Assembly (NCBI GenBank): GCA_903889655.1
Contig: CAISYL010000080.1
Span: forward strand, 1-63,048
Direction: 5' to 3'
DNA: 63,048 nt
Source of the DNA: an uncultured Alphaproteobacteria bacterium
Lineage (GTDB): Bacteria > Pseudomonadota > Alphaproteobacteria > Parvibaculales > Parvibaculaceae
Part shown: piece after piece, positions 48,147 to 55,723 of the stretch
How positions within the stretch are numbered: the first letter of the stretch is position 1
Layout of the letters: every line of letters begins with the position of its first letter
The notes under the pieces: model-generated
What the model saw: only the letters and a program-made list of their open reading frames with translations
What the model was told of the DNA's origin: nothing
Database searches by the model: none
Program-made: the position numbers and the translations under genes

Positions 48147-48160
48147 AGTCATATCTGACT
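48147..48160. promoter_or_regulatory. Palindrome upstream of the PhyH-family gene
   Basis: AGTCA-TATC-TGACT is a perfect 14-bp inverted repeat. It is flanked by TTTAC (48142-48146) and GTAAA (48165-48169), which form an outer pair. It sits in an AT-rich stretch ahead of the start and looks like a regulator site; no regulator gene is adjacent. Confidence 0.4.
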
Positions 48161-48367
48161 AGAAGTAAAGAGGATGCGCGGGTCGCCCGGCCGTTTCCGC
48201 GATCTCCGGGACGCCGCCGGATGGAGAATTTGACCAGACGTCGCGTAACGCTGCGTCGGCGGGACCTCTCGATTGCTCGTCCGACGTGTCGATTGACGGC
48301 GGTGCTGCGGGGGCGGAAACTCGCCGCAAATCGGACACTCAAGAATGAAGAACCAAGGGAGCATCAG

Positions 48368-49603
48368 ATGAAAGAAGCATGGATCATCGACGCGGCGCGC
48401 ACGCCGCGCGGCGTCGGCAAGATCGGCAAGGGCGCGCTGACGGAAGTTCATCCGCAACGCATTCTCTCGACAGTGCTCAAGGCACTTGGCGAACGCAACA
48501 ATCTCGACAGCGACGATATCGACGATGTCATCGCCGGTTGCGGCACGCAGTTCGGCAAGCAGGGCGCCTGCATTGCGCGCATGGCGGCGCTCGACGCCGG
48601 CTGGAAGAACACGGCGCCGGGCTTTTCGCTCGATCGCTTCTGCGGCTCGGGGCTCACCGCCGTCAACCTCGCCGCGATGGGCGTCATGTCGGGCATGCAG
48701 GACCTCGTCGTCGCCGGCGGCGTCGAGTCCATGTCTTATGGTTCGAGCCTGCCGCGCGCCGGCGGTGCCACCGTCGACAGCAACAATCTGCATCTGCGGG
48801 AAATCCATCCGCAGCCCCATCAGGGCATCTGCGCCGATCTGATCGCGACGCTCGAAGGCATCAGCCGAGAGGACACGGACAAGCTTGCGCTGGAAAGCCA
48901 GCGCCGCGCCGATCACGCGATCCGCAACGGACATTTCGCGAAGAGCCTCGTTCCAGTCTATCACGATGACGGCCGCCTCGCGCTCGACAAGGAAGAGTTT
49001 CCGCGTCCGGGCACGACGCTCGAGAGCCTGGCGGGCCTCAAGCCGGCCTTCGCTGCGATGTATGATTTCCCGCTCGACGAGGAAGGCCTCACCTACAAGA
49101 AGCTGGTGCAGAAGTCCTATCCCGACGTGCAGATCAATCACATCCACCATGCCGGCAATTCGTCGGGTGTCGTCGACGGCGCCGGCGCGGTCGTGATCGC
49201 ATCGCCGGAATATGCCAAGGCGCATGGGCTGAAGCCGCGCGCCCGCATCCTTTCGGTGGCGACGGCGGGCGACAGCCCCGAGCTGATGCTCAATGCACCG
49301 GTGCCCGCGACGAAGAAGGCGCTGCAGATCGCCGGCATGTCGCTGAAGGACATCGATCTCATCGAAATCAACGAGGCCTTCGCAGTCGTGCCGCTGAAGT
49401 TCATGCGCGACCTCAACGTTGATCCGGAGATTGTCAACGTCAATGGCGGCGCGATGGCGCTCGGCCATCCGATCGGCGCGACGGGGGCGATCATTCTCGG
49501 CGCGCTGCTCGACGAACTGGAACGCCGGGATCTCAATGTCGGCCTCGCCACGCTTTGCGCGGCGGGCGGCATGGCGCCGGCGACGATCATCGAGCGGATG
49601 TAG
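48368..49603 (+). CDS. Thiolase (acetyl-CoA C-acyltransferase)
   Basis: A 411-residue thiolase. The acyl-accepting Cys92 is in DRFCGSGLTAVN. The NEAF motif is in IEINEAFAVVPL, then the His motif GGAMALGHPIGATGA, and the second catalytic Cys in CAAGGMAPA. It cleaves 3-ketoacyl-CoA in beta-oxidation or condenses acetyl-CoA. ATG 48368 follows AAGGGAG, while a very long frame from 47444 is only the reverse of the PhyH gene. A strong terminator follows directly. It stands alone, without a fadB-like partner in the window. Confidence 0.93.
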   Translation: MKEAWIIDAARTPRGVGKIGKGALTEVHPQRILSTVLKALGERNNLDSDDIDDVIAGCGTQFGKQGACIARMAALDAGWKNTAPGFSLDRFCGSGLTAVNLAAMGVMSGMQDLVVAGGVESMSYGSSLPRAGGATVDSNNLHLREIHPQPHQGICADLIATLEGISREDTDKLALESQRRADHAIRNGHFAKSLVPVYHDDGRLALDKEEFPRPGTTLESLAGLKPAFAAMYDFPLDEEGLTYKKLVQKSYPDVQINHIHHAGNSSGVVDGAGAVVIASPEYAKAHGLKPRARILSVATAGDSPELMLNAPVPATKKALQIAGMSLKDIDLIEINEAFAVVPLKFMRDLNVDPEIVNVNGGAMALGHPIGATGAIILGALLDELERRDLNVGLATLCAAGGMAPATIIERM

Positions 49604-49624
49604 GCAACCGCGACGATCTCGACG

Positions 49625-49658
49625 AAACGCCCGCCGGCATAAACCGGCGGGCGTTTTT
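49625..49658. terminator. Strong bidirectional terminator between the thiolase and MFS genes
   Basis: A perfect 13-bp stem (AAACGCCCGCCGG with its complement) with loop CATAAA runs into TTTTT on the plus strand. The A-rich left side gives a short U-run in the other direction. The two flanking genes converge here. Confidence 0.85.
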
Positions 49659-49679
49659 GTCTGCGGAAGGCGATGCGGG

Positions 49680-50879
49680 TCAGTCGGCCGGTTCGACGAT
49701 GATGACGGACGCCGCGTGATGGGCGCGGGCAAAGCGCAGGTGGAGAGCGAAGGCGATCGCCACCGCAAGGGCTAGGACGACCGCGGTGACCTCAAGAACG
49801 CCGCTCATATCGTGGTCGGTGGCGACGGCCGATGTCAGCATGGGACCGGCACTGCAACCGAGAAGTTGCGCGCCCGCCATGAGCATGGCGGAACGGCGGG
49901 ACGGATCGGCCTCGATGAGGAGCGGCACCTGAAACGGCAGGGCGAAGAGCCAGAGAAAGCCGAAGGCGGCGACGCAGAGCAGATAGATCGCCGCACTGGG
50001 CTGCATGGCAAAGATGCCGACGAGAGCTATATTGGCGAGGCCGCAGGCGATGAAGGCGAAGACCGCGTTTACGCGGCCGGCGAGGGCCGTTGCGGAGAAT
50101 CCGCCGACGACTTGCGCCGCGAGCGCGACGGCGACGGCCAGACCGGCGGTCTGTGGCGATACGCCGGCCAGTACGCCGACGCGTTCGATATAGACCCAGA
50201 GGCCGACAATCGCCGCGAGATAGAGGAAGACGACGAGCAGCGCGATGATGCCGGAGATCGGCAGCGCCGCGCCCGGTGTGTTGTCGGTTTTTGGCAGCGG
50301 CTCGAACCGATCCGGGATGAAAAACGTGCAGGCGATCGCGAGCGCGGAGAGCGCGCCCAGTGTGAAGAGCCCCACGTTCACGCCATAGATCGGCAACAGT
50401 GTGACGGGCAGGGCGGCGGCAAGCACGAACTGCATGAGGGTCTGCAGCGTGACGAAGATACCGGAAAGCCTCTCCGGCGATTGTCCGCGTGTAATCAGGT
50501 TGACGGCGACCCAGACGAGAAGACCTGACGCCGACCCCGCCACGGCACGAAGAAGGACGATGCCCATGCCGTCGACATAGATCGTGCCGAAATTGGCGGC
50601 CGCCAGAACGAGGCAGGCGGCGATGCTCATCAACCGCAGGCGATGCGGCTTGAGCAACATGCCGGCGAGGGCGGAGACGATGCCGATGGCGAGCAGTTCG
50701 CTCGTCGCGGCATAGCCAACCTCGGCCACGTCGAGGCGACCAGCTTCCGCGAGAGCCCCAAGCAGCAGGGGCTGCAGACCGAGCATCAGCAGAGCGATCG
50801 AGCCGAGAATGAGGCAGGCAGCAACAGCGCCGGTCTTCGGAGGAGCACCAAAACCATCGATACGCATACTGTCGGTCAT
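49680..50879 (-). CDS. MFS transporter, 12 TM
   Basis: A 399-residue major-facilitator protein of about 12 hydrophobic helices. It has VLLRAVAGSASGLLVWVAVN in the fourth to fifth helix region and a central loop FIPDRFEPLPKTDNTPG. No strong drug-export signature is seen. It is 22 bases downstream of the TonB-dependent receptor, so it probably carries the same ligand across the inner membrane after outer-membrane uptake. Substrate unknown. The clustering with a TetR regulator, aldolase, kinase and aminotransferase suggests a catabolic import role. Confidence 0.83.
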   Translation of the reverse strand: MTDSMRIDGFGAPPKTGAVAACLILGSIALLMLGLQPLLLGALAEAGRLDVAEVGYAATSELLAIGIVSALAGMLLKPHRLRLMSIAACLVLAAANFGTIYVDGMGIVLLRAVAGSASGLLVWVAVNLITRGQSPERLSGIFVTLQTLMQFVLAAALPVTLLPIYGVNVGLFTLGALSALAIACTFFIPDRFEPLPKTDNTPGAALPISGIIALLVVFLYLAAIVGLWVYIERVGVLAGVSPQTAGLAVAVALAAQVVGGFSATALAGRVNAVFAFIACGLANIALVGIFAMQPSAAIYLLCVAAFGFLWLFALPFQVPLLIEADPSRRSAMLMAGAQLLGCSAGPMLTSAVATDHDMSGVLEVTAVVLALAVAIAFALHLRFARAHHAASVIIVEPAD

Positions 50880-50901
50880 GATGCTCCTCCGTCTCCAGAG
50901 A

Positions 50902-53127
50902 TCAGAAATTGGTCTTGAAATAGACGCCGAAGGTTCGCGGATCGCCGTAGTAGAGGATGTCGAAGTTCAACGAATCGAGAGGAACCGTGTCGACGACATA
51001 CTTTTTGTCGAGAATATTCTTACCCCATATACCTGTTTCATAGGCGCCATCGGGCGAACGCCAGCCGAGGCGACCGTCGACGAGAAGCACCGGCCCTTGT
51101 GCAAGACGTTCGGTATTGCCGGTATCAGTGTAGACCTTCGCTTTGTAATTGCCGTTAAGCGTCGTCACGATCGCGTCTCCGCCTGAGAGCGCATATTCAT
51201 AATACGCTCCCGCATCCAGGCTCAACTTCGGTGCGTTGACCATCGTATTGCCCGAGTTGTCGACAGGGTTGCCGCTGCTGTCGAGGGTCTTGAAGTTTTC
51301 ATATTCGGAATGCAGCAGAGAGGCGCCGAGTGACAGCGTAAGCCCTTCCAAGGGGCGCGCTTGCACCTCGGCTTCTAGGCCATAGACCTTCGCGGCGGAG
51401 GCGTTATCCAGGATTTGAGCTGTCGTCAAACCACGCGGAACGAGCGTGTAGACCTGAAGATCCTTGTAGTCGTAGTAGAATGCCGAAGTATTCAGCCGCA
51501 GTTTTTTCGTTATATCGATCTTGGAACCAACTTCGTAGGCGTTCACGCTCTCATCATTGTACGGCCCCAAGTCGGATGCGACCGTCGTTGAGACACCGGA
51601 GAAACCACCGCCCTTGTATCCCCGGTTGTAGGTTGCGTAAACCTGCGCGGCATCGGTGATCTGATACTTGAGGCCAAGGCGGCCAGACAGAGAGCTCCAG
51701 TGCTTCGATTTATCATAGGAAAGAATGTGATCGGTGCCGTAATTGCCGACCTCATCATAATTAAAGTCTTTGAAGTCCGCTGAATAGCGCAGGCCGACGG
51801 TCGCCGTTAGCTTGTCGGTCACTTTGTAATCGGCTTGCCCAAAGGCAGCATAGCTATCCGTGCGCTGCTCATAAGGGTAGTAATAGTCCCCGATGGCGTC
51901 GGGAGGCGAATAGCCTAGATCAACAAGCGCGTCGACCCTGTTGTTCACCTTGAGCGACTCATGCGCGTAGTAGATGCCGGCCACCCAAGCAAGGGGCGTG
52001 TCGCCATTTGATTGGAGGCGCAATTCCTGACTGACTTGGTACTGTCGTGCTTTGTAGCGACTTTCGATCAGGTTCTCAGGATCGGAGTCCGTGTCCTCTA
52101 CGTCGTCGCGCAAAGACCAGTCCAGTGCAGAGATAGAGACGAGCGATGCTGAGCCGAGATCCCATTTGATATTGTTGGAGACGCCAAACAGGTCGACCGC
52201 GTCAGTTCCCTCGATGTTGTAGTCACCAGCAAAGGGATCCCCATCGTGGTCTGCATAGCCGTAGCCAAAGAGCCCGAAGAAGGTGCCACCAGGGGCGATC
52301 TCCCTGTTTTGCCCCATGATCGCTCCGTTGCGCAGCTTGCCCCCGCGGAACTGCGTCGTCATCTCGAAGTCTTCATTCGGCGTGAAGAGGAAGGTAAGGC
52401 GGCCTGCCCATTTATTGGTGTTGTTGACATCGTGGCCGGTCACGCGATTTTCGGTGTAGCCGTCATTGCGGCTGTAGGTGGCGGCGATGCGGACGGCGAG
52501 CTTGTCCTTAACGATAGCATCGCTGACGGCACCTTCCAGATTGAGCGTGTTGTAATTGCCGTATTCGGCGGAGGCATAACCTTCGAGGTCTTGCGTGGGC
52601 TTCGCCGTGATGATGTTGATCGCGCCGCCCGTTGTGTTGCGGCCGTAGAGCGTACCTTGCGGTCCGCGCAGTACTTCGACGCGTTCGAGATCGAAGAACT
52701 GACCGCCCTGCGCGAGCGGCGAGCCGATATAGGCGCCGTCGACATAAATGCCGACCGCGTTGGACGAGGTCGGGTTGAAATCGTTGGAGCCGATGCCGCG
52801 AATGAAGATTTTCGGATTGGCCGAGGCGTCCGCACTCTTGATCTGCAGTGACGGGGCGAGACCCGTCAGGTCGTTGACGTCCTTGACGCCCAGATCGTTC
52901 AGCGTGTCGGCGGTGAAGGCGGTCACCGCGACGGGGACCTTCTGGATGTTCTCCGAGCGCTTCTGCGCCGTGACGACGATCTCCTGAAGTGTTCCGTCGT
53001 CGGCCGTGGAGCTCGCGGTCGTGGCGGCTGGAGGTGGCGGTGCGGCCTCTTCGGCCTGGGCGACCGAGACGGCGAGGAGCAGCGCCGCGGTGCATGTGGT
53101 TCCCAGATATCGTGTGACGAACTTCAT
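50902..53127 (-). CDS. TonB-dependent outer-membrane receptor
   Basis: A 741-residue receptor. The signal peptide is cut after about VAQA, followed by a Pro/Ala-rich linker. The TonB-box-like EIVVTAQKR is near residue 50. The plug domain carries IFIRGIGSNDF, VGIYVDGAYIG and VEVLRGPQGTLYGRNTTGGAINIITAKP. The 22-strand barrel ends in YFKTNF with terminal Phe. It takes up a ligand too large or scarce for porins. An operator-like palindrome precedes it and the MFS gene follows. The barrel-coding half is visibly less GC-rich than its neighbours. The ligand is unknown; iron chelate, glycan or an aromatic or sugar derivative are all possible. Confidence 0.92.
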   Translation of the reverse strand: MKFVTRYLGTTCTAALLLAVSVAQAEEAAPPPPAATTASSTADDGTLQEIVVTAQKRSENIQKVPVAVTAFTADTLNDLGVKDVNDLTGLAPSLQIKSADASANPKIFIRGIGSNDFNPTSSNAVGIYVDGAYIGSPLAQGGQFFDLERVEVLRGPQGTLYGRNTTGGAINIITAKPTQDLEGYASAEYGNYNTLNLEGAVSDAIVKDKLAVRIAATYSRNDGYTENRVTGHDVNNTNKWAGRLTFLFTPNEDFEMTTQFRGGKLRNGAIMGQNREIAPGGTFFGLFGYGYADHDGDPFAGDYNIEGTDAVDLFGVSNNIKWDLGSASLVSISALDWSLRDDVEDTDSDPENLIESRYKARQYQVSQELRLQSNGDTPLAWVAGIYYAHESLKVNNRVDALVDLGYSPPDAIGDYYYPYEQRTDSYAAFGQADYKVTDKLTATVGLRYSADFKDFNYDEVGNYGTDHILSYDKSKHWSSLSGRLGLKYQITDAAQVYATYNRGYKGGGFSGVSTTVASDLGPYNDESVNAYEVGSKIDITKKLRLNTSAFYYDYKDLQVYTLVPRGLTTAQILDNASAAKVYGLEAEVQARPLEGLTLSLGASLLHSEYENFKTLDSSGNPVDNSGNTMVNAPKLSLDAGAYYEYALSGGDAIVTTLNGNYKAKVYTDTGNTERLAQGPVLLVDGRLGWRSPDGAYETGIWGKNILDKKYVVDTVPLDSLNFDILYYGDPRTFGVYFKTNF

Positions 53128-53171
53128 GGCGATCCCCTGTCCCCGTCACGACAACTACGTGACAAACAGAA

Positions 53172-53189
53172 CGATAGTGGTCGCTATCG
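53172..53189. promoter_or_regulatory. Candidate TetR operator upstream of the TonB receptor
   Basis: CGATAG-N6-CTATCG is a perfect 18-bp inverted repeat, 45-62 bases before the receptor start and directly after the TetR gene. Its position suggests that the adjacent TetR protein represses the receptor and MFS genes. Confidence 0.55.
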
Positions 53190-53216
53190 AAGTGTCAAAC
53201 GGTTTTCAGCGGTCCG

Positions 53217-53942
53217 TCAGCGGAATTTTGAGTAGTAGAGCGCGATCATCGAGGCGAGTTCCTCGGTCATTTTTTTGGCATCTTCGGGCTCTTCGATGGC
53301 CATTTCGGTGGCAGCATATCCCACTTCGGTGGTGAGACGCGCGGCCATCCGCAATTCTTCCTCGTCCGTTTTCCTGTAAAGAGTGCTCAAACATTTGGCG
53401 ATGTGGTTGGCGACGAGGTCGCGAGAGGCGATACGCACCTCGCGCAGCACCGGCACAGCGCGCATCGCACGCATGATCCACACGCCACCCGGTTCGCGCC
53501 GCGTGATCTCGTTGACCTGCTGCTGGATGTCGAGCGTCTTGCGGTAGCTCTCTTCGTAGTTTTTCGATTCGAGCCCGCCGTTTTCGATCCAGGCAAAGAC
53601 GGCATCGTCCTGCCGTTGCATCAGCCGGGCGCCAAGCTCGCGCAGTAATGCATATTTGTTCGGGAAATATCGATAGAGGGCGGGCGGAGTGAGGCCGGCG
53701 CGCTTGCAGACAAGATTGGTGGAAAGCTGTTCGACGCCGACCTCTTCGAGAAGTTCGCCGGCCGCCGCCAGAATGGCGTCATAGGTCTGCCGAGAGCGCT
53801 CCTGCAAAGGCTGAGTCTTCATCTCCATGTCGGGAGACCGATTGCCTCCGCGCTTGCCCGCCTTCAGGGCCGCCGCCGTGGCACGCTTCACCGGCGCTTT
53901 CGCGGCCGTGTCGGGATCCTTGCGTTTGCCTGTGCTCTTCAA
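53217..53942 (-). CDS. TetR-family regulator
   Basis: A 241-residue TetR regulator. The helix-turn-helix lies at about residues 45-95 (YDAILAAAGELLEEVGVEQLSTNLV, then RAGLTPPALYRYFPNKYALL), followed by an all-helical ligand domain. The frame begins with TTG 53942, behind GCGGA, and adds a Lys/Arg-rich 38-residue tail before MEMKTQPLQERSR. ATGs at 53828 and 53822 are alternatives with no ribosome-binding site. It lies 89 bases downstream of the aldolase and upstream of the TonB receptor, with a palindrome on the receptor side. It probably senses the imported compound or a breakdown product. Confidence 0.87.
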   Translation of the reverse strand: MKSTGKRKDPDTAAKAPVKRATAAALKAGKRGGNRSPDMEMKTQPLQERSRQTYDAILAAAGELLEEVGVEQLSTNLVCKRAGLTPPALYRYFPNKYALLRELGARLMQRQDDAVFAWIENGGLESKNYEESYRKTLDIQQQVNEITRREPGGVWIMRAMRAVPVLREVRIASRDLVANHIAKCLSTLYRKTDEEELRMAARLTTEVGYAATEMAIEEPEDAKKMTEELASMIALYYSKFR

Positions 53943-54031
53943 GATCGTCCGCTCTGGATTACTGGTTCTCTGTCATCCGAAGATGTTCCCCGCTGACGGC
54001 CGCGTCAATGAGGAGGATTGCCACAATCTCC

Positions 54032-54688
54032 TCAACGCTTCTGTCCATAGCCGCGAAACTGATTGAATATCTCCGCCATCTGATCGTCCGACAGTATGTG
54101 CGGTTCGCCGATCAGCAGCGTACCGTAATAGACGGCCGCCTGTTCCTCGACTTCCTCGGCCAGCGCATAGGCATGGTCGAGGTTGCGGCCAAGGGCAATC
54201 TGGCCGTGATTGGCCATAAGGCAGGCGAGGCGTCCATCGAGAGAGGCCACCACGGTGTCGGCGAGTTCCGACGTGCCAAATACCTCGTAAGGTGCCACGG
54301 GAACCTCCGTGCCGCCGGTTACGCCGACCATGTAATGAATGGCGGCAATGGGCTTGTGGCTGCAGGCGAGGATCGTTGCGTGGCGCGAATGACAGTGGAC
54401 GACGGCATTCATGTCGGGGCGCTTTTCGAGAATGCGCTGATGCATGCGCCATTCGCTGGAGGGGCGTTTCGCGCCAGGCGAGGTCGTGCCGTCGGCTGCG
54501 ACCTCGACGATGCTGTCCTCGTCGAGCAGGTCGGGCACGATGCCGCTTGGAGTCACAAGGATGCCATCGCCGAAGCGCACGGACGCGTTGCCGGAGGTCC
54601 CGCGGTTGAGGCCGCTTGCCGCCATTTTCTTCATGACGCGGACAAGGCCGGCACGGAGTTGCATTTCGTCGGATTGTGGCGCGGTCAT
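54032..54688 (-). CDS. Class II aldolase/adducin-family (fuculose-phosphate aldolase-like)
   Basis: A 218-residue class II aldolase domain protein with zinc ligands His98 and His100 in VVHCHSRHA, His161 in ANHGQIALG, and Glu79 in SSEWRMH. GTSGNASVR and VTPSG form the phosphate/substrate loops. Relatives split L-fuculose-1-P, L-ribulose-5-P or similar ketose phosphates into dihydroxyacetone phosphate and an aldehyde. It begins 9 bases after the kinase gene, so kinase and aldolase probably act in sequence. It is not part of the oxidative fucose operon 30 kb away. A 10-bp hairpin overlaps its stop codon. Confidence 0.87.
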   Translation of the reverse strand: MTAPQSDEMQLRAGLVRVMKKMAASGLNRGTSGNASVRFGDGILVTPSGIVPDLLDEDSIVEVAADGTTSPGAKRPSSEWRMHQRILEKRPDMNAVVHCHSRHATILACSHKPIAAIHYMVGVTGGTEVPVAPYEVFGTSELADTVVASLDGRLACLMANHGQIALGRNLDHAYALAEEVEEQAAVYYGTLLIGEPHILSDDQMAEIFNQFRGYGQKR

Positions 54689-54697
54689 CGTCGATCC

Positions 54698-55639
54698 TCA
54701 GTTCGTTCTCAGCGGAGCTTGCCGCATGAAAGCCTCGGTCGCCTCGAAACTCTCCACGCGGCCGAGTGTGCCGAGCCCTTGTGCAACCAAAGCCGCCGTC
54801 GCGGTCGCGAAACGGCAAGCATCGACGATATCCCAGCCGCGATCGAGCGCAGCGATGAAGCCCGCGCAATAGGAGTCGCCACAACTCGTCGTGTCGACCG
54901 GTTCGATAGCATAGGCGGGGAGGCGTTGCGTGTCTTCGCCGAGCGCGAGTAAGGAGCCTTCGGCGCCGAGCTTGAAAATACAGTTCTGGGCGCCCATCGC
55001 CTGAAAGGCTTTGGCGGCATCTTCCGGTGTCTCCGTCTCGGTCAGGAACAGGGCTTCGGAAATGCTCGGCATGAAATAATCGACATAAGGCAGTATCTGC
55101 TCGAGTTCTGATTTGGTGTGGGGGCCGGGCGCGATGATATCGCAGACGACGAGCGCCCCGGCCACTTTGGCCGTGGCGAGAAAGCGTTTGCGTGCCTCGG
55201 CGTCGATGTTCGGCGCGCCGACGGCGCCCCAATGGATGTACCGCGCGCTTTTGGCGGCTTCGATCGCTTCTTCAGACAGGGTCATGAATATGCTGGCGCC
55301 CAACGCATGCAATGTGGGCCGCCGACCCTGGTTGTCGATCGGGAGAATGGTGGCCGATGTGGTCATGCCCGGCAACGTGGCGAGGAAGGCGGTGTCGACG
55401 CCGTAATCCTCGTAAGTGAGGCGCAGGAAGCGCGCAATGCGATCTTCGCCAAGTGCGGAGACGAGTGCCGTGTCGACGCCGAGCGCGGCGGCGACGAGCG
55501 CCGTGCCGCCCGCCGTACCGGCCGGCATGATCTCGATCTGCTCGATCAGCCGTCCCGCTCCGTCTTCCGGGATGGAGTCGATCGGCCGCCCGAGAATATC
55601 GAGCGTGGTCAATCCGACGGCCAGCAGTCTTCCTCCCAT
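54698..55639 (-). CDS. PfkB-family carbohydrate kinase
   Basis: A 313-residue ribokinase-fold kinase. It has the N-terminal VGLTTLDILG, GTAGGTALVAAALG, and the C-terminal DTTSCGDSYCAGFIAAL with the catalytic Asp. The usual GAGD anion-hole reads SCGD, a variation seen in some uncharacterised PfkB branches. It should phosphorylate a ketose or sugar acid, providing the substrate of the following aldolase (9-base gap). The ribosome-binding site AAAGGAG is strong. It is divergent from the class III aminotransferase, which may act before it. Confidence 0.87.
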   Translation of the reverse strand: MGGRLLAVGLTTLDILGRPIDSIPEDGAGRLIEQIEIMPAGTAGGTALVAAALGVDTALVSALGEDRIARFLRLTYEDYGVDTAFLATLPGMTTSATILPIDNQGRRPTLHALGASIFMTLSEEAIEAAKSARYIHWGAVGAPNIDAEARKRFLATAKVAGALVVCDIIAPGPHTKSELEQILPYVDYFMPSISEALFLTETETPEDAAKAFQAMGAQNCIFKLGAEGSLLALGEDTQRLPAYAIEPVDTTSCGDSYCAGFIAALDRGWDIVDACRFATATAALVAQGLGTLGRVESFEATEAFMRQAPLRTN

Positions 55640-55669
55640 CGTCTTCTCCTTTGGCGTTTATTGTTCGCC

Positions 55670-55687
55670 TTGATAGCGCGCTTTCAA
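55670..55687. promoter_or_regulatory. Near-perfect palindrome in the kinase/aminotransferase divergent promoter
   Basis: TTGATAGCGCGCTTTCAA pairs at 8 of 9 positions. It lies between the two divergent starts (84-base gap), where one regulator could control both directions. It differs from the operator-like site at 53172 apart from a shared GATAG core. Confidence 0.42.
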
Positions 55688-55723
55688 TATGGTAGTCAAA
55701 GCTATTGTATCTGACCAAGGGAG

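Noticed and set aside
54010-54033. GAGGAGGATTG/CAATCTCCTC hairpin over the aldolase stop codon
   Set aside because: The stem is good but has a bulge and no U-run on the gene strand, so a terminator or attenuator cannot be supported.
54032-55639. Class II aldolase and PfkB kinase as a phosphorylating branch of L-fucose catabolism
   Set aside because: No fucose isomerase or fuculokinase of the FGGY type is present, and the genes belong to a different regulatory neighbourhood from the fucose operon.
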